From Erythrobacter donghaensis (lineage in GTDB: Bacteria; Pseudomonadota; Alphaproteobacteria; Sphingomonadales; Sphingomonadaceae), in contig NZ_LSJS01000146.1 in assembly GCF_001557325.1 (NCBI RefSeq), positions 1-13,518 of the forward strand: 13,518 nucleotides of DNA. Reading direction: 5' to 3'. Made by a program: the position numbers and the translations under genes. Positions within the stretch are counted from its first letter, which is position 1; each line of letters opens with the position of its first letter. The notes under the pieces are model-generated. The model was not told the origin of the DNA. It ran no database searches and saw only the letters and a program-made list of their open reading frames with translations. Below, in pieces: positions 1-7,700 of the stretch.

Positions 1-55
1 CGCGGTGGTTTCGCCACCGCCGGGTATCGTCGGGTCGAATGCCGCCTTCTTAATT
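1..55. other. Left flank of the transposon, interrupted host DNA
   Basis: These 55 bases precede the left inverted repeat. They are GC-rich and open on both strands: plus frame 2 reads into a stop inside the inverted repeat, and a minus frame starting at base 54 stays open to the window edge. This could be the remains of a gene, but the stretch is too short to choose a strand. A 7-bp stem (2-8 with 14-20, loop 9-13) has no T-run after it. The last five bases (TAATT) do not match the five bases after the right end. Confidence 0.4.
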
Positions 56-93
56 GGGGGTTGAGTAGCAACGGAACAGAAAACCTACATAAG
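56..93 (+). repeat. Left terminal inverted repeat (IRL), 38 bp
   Basis: The repeat begins GGGGGTTGAGTAGCAACGGA and ends in CATAAG. It matches the reverse complement of 4516-4553 at 37 of 38 positions; the difference is at base 5 (G here, T in the other copy). The length of 38 bp and the GGGG start are typical of Tn3-family ends bound by TnpA. The tnpA stop codon lies 8 bases inside it. Confidence 0.97.
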
Positions 94-101
94 GCGCGGC
101 T

Positions 102-3100
102 TCAGGCATCGTCGATGCCCGTGACGCTGGGATCACGGAGCGGCCGCAGCTCGCCGCGCGCGACCATGTCGGGGATGGTGAAGGCGTAGCGCCCGAGCAT
201 GTTGATGTGTTGGGAGCCGAGCGGCGAGAGGCGCGCGACGTCCTCGTCGAGGATCACATGACCTTCGGTGCGGAGCTGGTTGAGCGCGGCGTCGATGTAG
301 ATCGTGTTCCAGAGCACGACCAGATTGACGACGAGCCCAAGCGCGCCGAGTTGATCTTCTTGCCCTTCGCGGTAACGCTGACGAAGCTCACCGCGCTTGC
401 CGTGGAATACGGTGCGGGCGAGCTGGTGACGGCTCTCGCCCCGGTTGAGCTGGACCAGGATGCGTCGCCGGTAGGTTTCGTCATCGATGAACCGCAGCAT
501 GTAGAGCGACTTGATGAGGCGGCCAAGTTCCTGGAGCGCGCGCGCTAGCTTGGTCGGGCGATCGTTGGTCTGAAGGACACGGGTGAGCCCAGTCGCGCGC
601 ACGACGCCGAGTTTCAGCGATCCGGCCAGGCGCAGCAGGTCATCCCAGTGCTCGACGATCAGCTTGGTGTTGATCCTGTTCGACGCGAGGTCGTCCAGCA
701 CACCGTAATCGGCCTTTCCATCGACACGCCAGAACCGCGCGCCGCCGATATCGGCGATGCGCGGCGAGAACTGGAGCCCGAGGAGGTAGAAAACGCCGAA
801 AATTGTGTCGGTATAGCCGGCCGTATCGGTCATGATTTCGCTTGGCCGCAATTCGGTTTCCTGGTCGAGCACGACCGCCAGCAGATGGAGGCTGTCGCGC
901 AACGTACCGGGGACCGTCACGGCATTCAGCCCGGAAAAACGGTCGGAAACCAGATTGTACCAGGTGACGCCGCGTTCGCGCCCGAAATAGCGCGGGTTCG
1001 GGCCGGCGTGGATCGTGCGGACCGGCACGGTGAATCGCAGCCCATCGGCCGAGGCGACCTCGCCGCCGCCCCAGGCACGGGTCAGTGGAATCCTGTTATG
1101 CGCGGCGACCAGTAGCGCGTTGGCCGCCGTCAGCGTTTCGGCCCGCATGAAGTTCTGCTTCACCCAGCTCAGCCGCGACCGGCGCAAGGCGGGGACCTCC
1201 GAGCGGACAAGCGGCTCGAACCCGGTATTGGTTGCCTCCGCGACAAGCACTGCACAGATCGTGGTCGCTATATCCTCAGCGCGCGCATTGCCCTCACTGG
1301 CATGAGTGAACGCTGCCCCGAACCCCGTTCGCGCGTGCATCTCCAGGATCAGCTCGGGGAGATCGAGCCGCGGCAGTCGCGCATCGATCGCATTATGCAG
1401 GTTGGTGAGGCTCAATGGCTCGTCGATCTTATCGAGCGGTGCGATTGATAGGTCGGCGGCGCTCGCGGTCTTCGTAATTGTCACGGCATCGTTGTCCGGC
1501 ACGCGCGCGGCTGTTTCGCGGTAGGCAAGATCGAGCCGCGCCGAAAGTTTGGCGATTTCCTCGTCGCCAGCGACCGCCACGCCGACCGTGCGGCATACCG
1601 TCGGTCGCGCCGCCTCCCAGCCAGCTCCCGTCAGTAGGCCCTTGCGAGGATCGGCATAGCGAAGTGAGCGAACGGGAAAGACGTCGCGGCGACGGATGGC
1701 GCGGCGTAGTCGGTCGAGCGTACAAAGCCGGTATCCGATCAGATCGAATGCACCGTCCGCGGTCTTCAGCTGGCGGGCCCAGGCCTTGGGTACGAAAGAT
1801 GTTGGTACCGGTCCACGGCGCTTTTCACCCTGGTGAACTCTCCGCAGGTGATCGACCGCGTCCAACAGCGGCTGCCCCGCTGGCGCCGCCGCAAGATCGA
1901 GCCCAGCAAGCATCTTCGGCAGATAGCGCATCGTGCCAGTCTGCTGGCGCAACTCGACGAAGTAGCTCTCGTCGGTCGGCCGGGCGAGCAGGTTCACCTG
2001 CGCGACGGCCTCGGTCAGCGCTGCCCGGTCGACGAGCGCGAACACGGCTGCGCGGACCTCGGTGTCGCCGATACTGTCATCGAGCAGCACCGCCCCGACA
2101 TCGCGAAGCCGGAGCGATGCGGCGTCGAGATCGCGCAGTGAGCGCATCCGCGCCTCCTTGGCGTTGATGCGCGCATTGGAGAACATCTTGGTCGACACGG
2201 CGTCGAACAGGTCGATGACATCGTCGCTGGCCGACGCTTCAAGCGTCCGGATGAAGGCAACCAGGGTCGCCGCGCGGCGATCGTCCGGCAACCGGGCGAC
2301 GGCCTGCGCTTTCGCGGCGCCGGCAAATCGCGCTAATGCGGCGGCCTTGCCGGGCGGTACGCGGTCGAGTTCGGGCAAGCCTGTGGTGAATGTACGGATT
2401 TCGGTCAGTCGGTCGATGGCCCGGCTGATCTCAGGGCCGCTTTGCAGATATAGCCCATCACGGAGTCGATCGAGCGGGCTTTGCCGTCCATCTTCGGCAA
2501 CAGCGACGAGCGTATCGAGCCGGGTACGTTGCTCTGACGTCAGCTTGTCGACCAGGCGGCGATGGACGTGCGCGGCGACTCGCGTGCGGACCCGTGCGAT
2601 ATCGCGCTCGAGGACGGACAATCCCGGTAACATCACCTTGAACTCGAGCAGCCATGTCGCGGCTGCGTCGAACAGGGCCGACGGTCGATCGGTGCCCGTC
2701 CAGCACAGCGCATACAGGAAACGATGCAATCGGAACGCGACGCCGGGATCGGAGAAGACTCGGTAGCCATAATGAATGCGGATGCGCGGGCCGTGCCGCC
2801 ATCGTCCCTTGGTCGCGCAATATCGCGCCATTAGTTCGGCCGATCCGTCGATCGCCAGTTGGTCGCCAGCAAATCGCGTGACGGACGCAGGTATTTGCGC
2901 CGGATCTTCGAGAAAAGTGCCGAGCAGCCTCAACGAGCCAAGCTGCACCGCGACACCGAGCCGGTTGTGGTCGCCGCGGTGTGCGCCGATGAACGCCCGG
3001 TCCGCATCGTCGAGATGAAAGTGCCGCGCCAGCTGTTCCGAGGTCGGATCGCCTACGAAGCGACCATATCGCAGTGCCTGGTCGTCCGAGAGAAAGCTGA

Positions 3101-3107
3101 CTGGCAC
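102..3107 (-). CDS. tnpA: Tn3-family transposase TnpA
   Basis: This is the replicative DDE transposase that binds the 38-bp ends and forms cointegrates. Its 1001 residues match the family's usual length of about 1000. The N-terminal part (about 1-170) is the DUF4158-type region, beginning PVSFLSDDQALRYGRF. The catalytic core holds D688 (in SADG), D761 (in MTDTAGYTD) and most likely E891 (in RGESRH); the spacing of 73 and 130 residues fits the family. The conserved REGQEDQLGALG segment is at 913-924. The start is a GTG, 9 bases after the tnpR stop, so the two genes are probably cotranscribed and perhaps translationally coupled. No frameshift or stop breaks the gene, and it appears functional. 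Confidence 0.97.
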   Translation of the reverse strand: MPVSFLSDDQALRYGRFVGDPTSEQLARHFHLDDADRAFIGAHRGDHNRLGVAVQLGSLRLLGTFLEDPAQIPASVTRFAGDQLAIDGSAELMARYCATKGRWRHGPRIRIHYGYRVFSDPGVAFRLHRFLYALCWTGTDRPSALFDAAATWLLEFKVMLPGLSVLERDIARVRTRVAAHVHRRLVDKLTSEQRTRLDTLVAVAEDGRQSPLDRLRDGLYLQSGPEISRAIDRLTEIRTFTTGLPELDRVPPGKAAALARFAGAAKAQAVARLPDDRRAATLVAFIRTLEASASDDVIDLFDAVSTKMFSNARINAKEARMRSLRDLDAASLRLRDVGAVLLDDSIGDTEVRAAVFALVDRAALTEAVAQVNLLARPTDESYFVELRQQTGTMRYLPKMLAGLDLAAAPAGQPLLDAVDHLRRVHQGEKRRGPVPTSFVPKAWARQLKTADGAFDLIGYRLCTLDRLRRAIRRRDVFPVRSLRYADPRKGLLTGAGWEAARPTVCRTVGVAVAGDEEIAKLSARLDLAYRETAARVPDNDAVTITKTASAADLSIAPLDKIDEPLSLTNLHNAIDARLPRLDLPELILEMHARTGFGAAFTHASEGNARAEDIATTICAVLVAEATNTGFEPLVRSEVPALRRSRLSWVKQNFMRAETLTAANALLVAAHNRIPLTRAWGGGEVASADGLRFTVPVRTIHAGPNPRYFGRERGVTWYNLVSDRFSGLNAVTVPGTLRDSLHLLAVVLDQETELRPSEIMTDTAGYTDTIFGVFYLLGLQFSPRIADIGGARFWRVDGKADYGVLDDLASNRINTKLIVEHWDDLLRLAGSLKLGVVRATGLTRVLQTNDRPTKLARALQELGRLIKSLYMLRFIDDETYRRRILVQLNRGESRHQLARTVFHGKRGELRQRYREGQEDQLGALGLVVNLVVLWNTIYIDAALNQLRTEGHVILDEDVARLSPLGSQHINMLGRYAFTIPDMVARGELRPLRDPSVTGIDDA

Positions 3108-3116
3108 CGCTTCACG

Positions 3117-3734
3117 CTATGCCGCTGCCGCGGATCTGGTCCCGCGCTTGGCCAACAGTTCGCTGGCCCGCTCTCGCGGCTGTCCTTTGGCGTCGACATA
3201 GGCATAGAGTGTCGACACCGATACTCCGAGCTGGACAGCGACGTCGCGCGCGGCATTGTCGCGGTCTGCCATCAACGCCATTGCGGCCTTCAACTTCTGT
3301 TTCGTCATCACCCGTGGCCGCCCGCCCGCGCGGCCACGGGCCCTGGCCGCAGCCAGCCCTGCCATCGTGCGCTCGTGGATCAGGTCGCGCTCGAACTCGG
3401 CCAGGGTTGCGAAGATGCCGAACACTAACCGGCCCGTGACGGTCGTCGTATCGATATCGCCGGTCAGCACCTTCAGGCCGACGCCGCGCTTCTGCAGATC
3501 TCCGACCAGCCCGACGACGTGAGGCAGCGACCGTCCAATTCGGTCGAGCTTCCAGACAACAAGAGCGTCGCCATCACGCATGATATCGATTGCCTTGTCG
3601 AGCCCAGGCCGTTCGGTCGTACGGCCCGAGCAAACGTCGTCGAAGATCCGGTTGCATCCGGCACGATCGAGCGCATCACGTTGCAGATCGAGATTCTGCT
3701 CGCCCGTCGACACCCGCATGTACCCGATCAGCAT
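3117..3734 (-). CDS. tnpR: Serine resolvase TnpR
   Basis: A site-specific recombinase of 205 residues that resolves Tn3 cointegrates at res. The N-terminal catalytic domain begins with the family motif YMRVST, with nucleophile Ser9 and Arg7. WKLDRIGRS at 61-69 supplies the conserved active-site arginines R65 and R68. The long E-helix region (about 100-135) leads to a C-terminal helix-turn-helix at about 155-182 (AARDVAVQLGVSVSTLYAYV). The ATG start is preceded by a good purine-rich ribosome site (AGAGGGAG in the minus-strand leader). The gene sits directly upstream of tnpA in the same direction. By family precedent TnpR also represses the adjacent promoters by binding res. The length and all key residues are normal. 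Confidence 0.96.
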   Translation of the reverse strand: MLIGYMRVSTGEQNLDLQRDALDRAGCNRIFDDVCSGRTTERPGLDKAIDIMRDGDALVVWKLDRIGRSLPHVVGLVGDLQKRGVGLKVLTGDIDTTTVTGRLVFGIFATLAEFERDLIHERTMAGLAAARARGRAGGRPRVMTKQKLKAAMALMADRDNAARDVAVQLGVSVSTLYAYVDAKGQPRERASELLAKRGTRSAAAA

Positions 3735-3764
3735 CGACGCCCGCTCCCTCTTGCATCAATCTAT

Positions 3765-3855
3765 CGAACGATGGGTTTACCGGCTATAGGTTTCTGGACG
3801 GGTAGATGTGAGATTGAAGGCCGTCCAGTGGGTCGATCGCGTTCGTCGGACCGCT
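3765..3855. other. Probable res site (resolution site)
   Basis: The non-coding stretch upstream of tnpR is where Tn21-type elements keep res. It contains a perfect 8-bp inverted repeat, CTGGACGG (3794-3801) and CCGTCCAG (3821-3828). The 35-bp span is close to the 34-bp site II of classical res. A shorter dyad, ATCG/CGAT, lies at about 3769-3778. A CTATAG core at 3784-3789 could hold the crossover dinucleotide. A GGTC/GACC pair spans 3831-3852. The assignment of subsites I, II and III is inference; the limits are approximate. Confidence 0.55.
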
Positions 3856-3917
3856 TCGCATCAAACCGGGGTTTGTTGTGACCGCATGGTTCAGCGTTGC
3901 ATCTGGCCCTCGAGCAA

Positions 3918-3941
3918 TGTATGCACGATAATGTCAATACA
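3918..3941 (+). promoter_or_regulatory. Candidate brnTA promoter and operator
   Basis: A -10-like GATAAT lies at 3927-3932, about 18 bases before the chosen brnT start. It is centred within a small inverted repeat, TGTAT (3918-3922) and ATACA (3937-3941). BrnA antitoxins of this family repress their own operon through a dyad over the promoter, so the arrangement fits. I see no convincing -35 box at the proper spacing. The call is inference from position and symmetry. Confidence 0.35.
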
Positions 3942-3950
3942 GGAAGTTTT

Positions 3951-4238
3951 GTGATATTTGAGTGGGACGACGACAAGGCCGCTGCCAACCTGCGCAAGCA
4001 CCATGTCGCATTCGAGCTGGCTGAGCTGGTCTGGGATGATCCCGCCCATATCATCGTGTTTGATCGCTATGAAAACGACGAAGAACGCTGGCACGCGATT
4101 GGCTTGGTACGCGGCATATTGATCTTAACGGTCGTCCACACGCTCCCCACGGGTGACGATGAGAACAGCATACGTATTATCAGCGCCCGAAAAGCGACAG
4201 CCGATGAAAGGAAACGTTATGAAGCACAAGATGACTGA
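3951..4238 (+). CDS. brnT: BrnT-family toxin (ribonuclease)
   Basis: BrnT is a small RelE-fold ribonuclease that stops translation when not bound by BrnA. The 95 residues from this start show the family pattern: FEWDDDKAAANLRKH near the N-terminus, a DPAHIIVFDRY segment, ERWHAIGLV in the middle, a hydrophobic ILILTVVHT strand, and the C-terminal RIISARKAT..ER..YE signature. I chose the GTG at 3951 because AGGAAG (3941-3946) lies just before it and family members begin at the IFEWD strand. Longer forms from the in-frame TTG at 3897 or ATG at 3921 add residues the family lacks. It overlaps brnA by 20 bases, which suggests coupled translation. It is an intact passenger of the transposon. Confidence 0.9.
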   Translation: MIFEWDDDKAAANLRKHHVAFELAELVWDDPAHIIVFDRYENDEERWHAIGLVRGILILTVVHTLPTGDDENSIRIISARKATADERKRYEAQDD

Positions 4239-4503
4239 GGCTGACATAGCGGCCCAAATTGCGCAGCTAGTGGACATGCCTGACACTGACATCGACACGG
4301 CGGATATTCCCGAGGCACCGATTGAGAATTGGGCTTTGGCAAAGCGTCCCGGTCTTTACAAGCCGCGCAAAAAACCCGTTACCCTGCGGCTCGATACCGA
4401 TGTGGTGAGCTGGTTCAAGGATCACGCGCAATCGGGGGGATACCAGACCGAAATAAACCGCGTGCTGCGCCGTTATGTCCATGACAACGCGGACCGGAGA
4501 TAA
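4219..4503 (+). CDS. brnA: BrnA-family antitoxin
   Basis: BrnA binds and neutralises BrnT and represses the operon as a DNA-binding protein. The 94 residues begin MKHKMTEADIAAQIAQ. The C-terminal ribbon-helix-helix reads KPVTLRLDTDVVSWFKDHA at about 53-71, followed by GGYQTEINRVLRRYV, the typical BrnA end. The ATG at 4219 is preferred over the in-frame ATG at 4153 because AAAGGA stands just upstream and the extra N-terminal residues lie wholly within brnT in another frame. The stop codon is 12 bases before the right inverted repeat, so the pair forms the extreme end of the element. Toxin-first order is normal for this family. Confidence 0.9.
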   Translation: MKHKMTEADIAAQIAQLVDMPDTDIDTADIPEAPIENWALAKRPGLYKPRKKPVTLRLDTDVVSWFKDHAQSGGYQTEINRVLRRYVHDNADRR

Positions 4504-4515
4504 GCGGCTGCTTGG

Positions 4516-4553
4516 CTTATGTAGGTTTTCTGTTCCGTTGCTACTCAAACCCC
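4516..4553 (-). repeat. Right terminal inverted repeat (IRR), 38 bp
   Basis: Read on the minus strand it starts GGGGTTTGAGTAGCAACGGA and matches the left end at 37 of 38 positions. It marks the outer edge of the transposon next to the brnA stop. Its minus strand also supplies an in-frame TAG, three codons in, to the host gene it interrupts. Confidence 0.97.
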
Positions 4554-4624
4554 ATGGCCTGCAAAGCGATAGCCAGCGCAATGCTCGAAACGGTGATCCT
4601 GAATTTATTTATCTGAGTTATCAT
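4542..4624 (-). pseudogene. 5' stub of an exported-protein gene cut by the transposon
   Basis: On the minus strand an ATG at 4622-4624 opens a frame that starts MITQINKFRITVSSIALAIA. It runs 24 residues to the transposon edge, then reads three codons of the inverted repeat and stops at TAG. The N-terminus has a short basic stretch (K7, R9) and a hydrophobic run, as in a Sec signal peptide. It lies 109 bases after the CHAT1 stop in the same direction, so it was probably the next gene of that operon. In the second operon the gene after CHAT2 is an exported serine protease, so a related protease is one guess for the lost gene, but the stub is too short to prove it. There is an in-frame stop upstream and no strong Shine-Dalgarno sequence. 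A chance reading frame remains possible. Confidence 0.45.
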
Positions 4625-4733
4625 GAATCCCGCCCGTCGCTGGCTATCCGACTGGGTTCAATGGCTTCGAAACCCGAGCAAGTAAGTCGCTTTGCCTTAC
4701 TGGCAGCGCCACTTATGTTCCTCTCAGGTCCCC

Positions 4734-7700
4734 TCACCGCCCTTCGCCGGCGATGGTGAACGGGGCCCATGCGGAGGGGTGGGCGAAGGTGGGGTTGCTC
4801 TGATCGTTGCGGATGTCGCGCATGGCGTTCTGGAGGGCGGCGGCGCGGCTCTCGCCTGCCTGGGTACGGCGCAGGGTGTTGACCGTGAGAACTGCGGCAA
4901 CGTCGTCGCGGACCGGCCAGTGGCTGACCAAGAGGCTGGGTGCTCCGGCATAAAAGAACGCGCGGGCAAGACCCGAGAGGCCTGCCTCGCCCGGTTTGCC
5001 CGAGGGGGCGGCTGTGTCGCACGCGGACAGGATCACCCAGTCGACACCGGCAAGATCAATGCCGACGATCTCGGAGGCGGCAAGGTAGCCGTCATCCTGG
5101 CTGGTTGCTTGCGCAGGCGGGGTGAACACCAAGCCAGGTTCGGTCGATTGGCCATAGCGTCCAGCGTCTGCGGCCTTGAGGCCGTGGGTGGCGAGGTGGA
5201 GGATCTTGACACCATTGAGCCTGCCGGGTTTTCGGAAGTCGCTCTCGGTCATCCTGACGTCGAGCCGCAAGGCGTCTTCAGACGCACCGAGCATCGAACT
5301 GATCGTCCGCAGTTCGGTTCGTGTTCCACTTAACCGGTCAAGCGTGCGGAGCAGGTCCGGGTTCATCAGCGCCGATCCGGACTCGGTGACGCCGCTGCCC
5401 ACAAAGTTGACAGCTTCTGCTCCTCGACTGGCTCCGCTTGGCCCGCTGAGCACCGGATCGCCGAACCCGGCAAAGCCGCTGGCCGCGGTGCGCAAGGTGG
5501 TGGCACGCGGCGCTGCGCTGCTCCCCGATGCCCCGCTCTCCCCAGTGTTGAACCGGCGCAGGTAGGCAAGCGACTGAAGCGAGGGGATCTGCACCAGCGC
5601 ATGACTATCTGCGAACCACGGGGTCGAGCGCAGCACCTCGGGATCGCTTTCGTCGCTGCCTGCCGCGGGTGCCTCGGTCACCAGCACGCCAAAGGGCAGA
5701 CTCGCCAGCGCGCCATCGGCGGCGATGAACAGTTGGCTCTTGCCTTCGAGCGTCGCAGCCACCGGCGCGATGAGCTGTGTATGGAGATCATGCGCGGTCG
5801 CACGATCGAATGAGGGGCGGTACGCCAGCTCGGCATCGGGGCCGCGTAAAGGATCGGAGCCGCGCGACAGATCCGGAACACGTGCATCCTCGCCCGGGTT
5901 GAGGTCGCGCCGCAGGGCGGTGACCTTGTTGGCGACCTCATCGGCCTTGATGTCGGCCCGGTGCCAGACCAGCTCGGTCTTGGTAAGCGCCATCACATGG
6001 GTACCGAACTCGGACGGCACCACGATCAGCACCGCCTCGTCCTCACCCAAGAGCCCCTGCGCTTCCGCGACATCGAGCGGGGGCTGGTTGACGATCGCGA
6101 AGTACTGGGGGGCCTTCACCTTCAGCTCGGCATCGATCGCCTCGATCCGCGCCTCGGCTGCAGCCATGTCCCGCTCCATCGCCTCGCGCGCAGCCCGGTC
6201 CTGACCGCCACTCTGCGCTTGCGCGGCAATGTTGCGCCGTTCGGCCGCCGCCCACAGCTCCACTTGCCGCGCTCGCTCGCTCACCAGTTCGCCTGCCCCC
6301 GCCTTCACCGCGTACCGCCGCGCTGCCGTCTCCGCGATCGCACGCGCCGCAGGGCCTGAGCCTGCGCCTTGCAGCGCGCCAAAGCTCTCCACACGCAAGC
6401 CGGGAGCCTCGGCGGGGAACGCCGCGCCGCGCACCCACGCTGCGTCCGCAAACAGGCGCTCGGCAGACTGGACGCGGTGAAGCTCCGCATCCCGCTTGAG
6501 TTCCCCTCGAAAGCCGACGCTTCCATCCAGACGCGAACGCTCCCGACGGCCAGCGAGGCCTCTACGGGCCTGATCCACTGCAAGATAAGCGCGGTCCCGT
6601 TGCTCAAGGAGATTGATTGCCGCATTCAGTGCAACTCTGGACGCCAGTGGATGGTTTTTCCCGTTACCCGCTTCAATCAAGCCGAGGGCACGTCGATAAA
6701 GCTCTTCAGCTTGACGGTTTTCTTTCGAATCTGCCAACGCGGTGGCGAGGTTGTAATATGCCAAACCGACCGAAGGGTGCCCAACACCTAGGCTAATCAG
6801 TCGAGCGTTTACTACGCCTGCGAATATCTCACGGGCTCTATCTGCTTCGCCAGCTTCCAAGTACGCAACCCCTAACCCATTCTGATAGGTCAATAAATTG
6901 GGATGGTTCTCGCCAAAATTGAGGCCTCCGATCTCTATCGCAGTTTGGTAGCTTTCAATTGCCAAATCGAAGTAGCCTAAATCCGTAGCAATCCCCGCAA
7001 AATCGTAGAAGGACGTCGCGACTTCCGAATGATCGTTAGGGAGCGCCTTCTGTATCCCGATCAGTGACGCCCGGGAGAGGCTGTAAGCGTACTGCAAATG
7101 TCCAAGGTCACGGACGACATTGGCATACGCCCTTTGCAAAATTAACGCTCTGAAGTCATCCTGTGAAAACGTCGAAACGGCATTTTGCCATGCAATTCTA
7201 GCAATGTTCTCAGCCCTAACTAGCTCACCTGAAACCAGCAATTGATCGGCGTAACCACTTGCGAATGCGATGGTTTGAGGATGCAGACCTCCACAAATTT
7301 CATTACTTATAGACCAAGCATCATGGGCAAGTTTAAGGCTCTCCGCATATTCTCCCAATGTATTCAAAATGCGCGATCGAATGAAAATTGTAGCGACTGT
7401 TGATTTGTCATTCGGACCGAAAAGGTCCATCTGACCCTGAAGCGCAATAGCTGACTGGATTTCAGCTTCCTCGGTCCGCCCTCCCCGCCGCAAAGCTTCG
7501 GCAAGGATTCTTCGCGAATCCAAAGTTCGTGGATGCTGGATTCCAAGAACGTCAATCATCAATTGAAGCACAATTTGCGAATGGGTGATTGATTCTGCGA
7601 TAGAGCCGTTGACGGCGAGATTTAATGAAAAGCCTCGTTGGAATTCTATTTGATAGGGATGATCTGGACCGAATGTTGAGTTCAGAATTGATATGATCTC

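Larger units (their letters stand above)
56..4553. mobile_element. Tn3-family transposon with BrnTA passenger
   Basis: A complete unit of 4498 bp is bounded by 38-bp inverted repeats starting GGGG. It contains a 1001-residue Tn3-type transposase, a serine resolvase, a probable res region and a toxin-antitoxin pair. tnpR and tnpA run in the same direction, as in the Tn21/Tn501 branch, not divergently as in Tn3 itself. No resistance or metabolic cargo is present; the only passenger is brnTA. Tn3 elements usually leave a 5-bp target duplication, but here the flanks are TAATT (51-55) and ATGGC (4554-4558). An adjacent deletion by intramolecular transposition, or recombination between two copies, may have replaced one flank. 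All genes look intact, so the element may still be active. Confidence 0.95.

Noticed and set aside
2..20. GC-rich 7-bp hairpin as a terminator
   Set aside because: There is no T-run on either strand and the stretch is probably coding.
648..2766. Several plus-strand open frames of 100-230 residues opposite tnpA
   Set aside because: They are low-complexity, arginine- and serine-rich shadows of a clear full-length transposase in GC-rich DNA.
4153..4218. Longer brnA start
   Set aside because: It lies within brnT and lacks a ribosome site; the ATG at 4219 has AAAGGA before it and fits the family N-terminus.
4657..4677. Short hairpin after CHAT1 as a terminator
   Set aside because: It has a 5-bp stem with a 12-base loop and no T-run, which is too weak to call.
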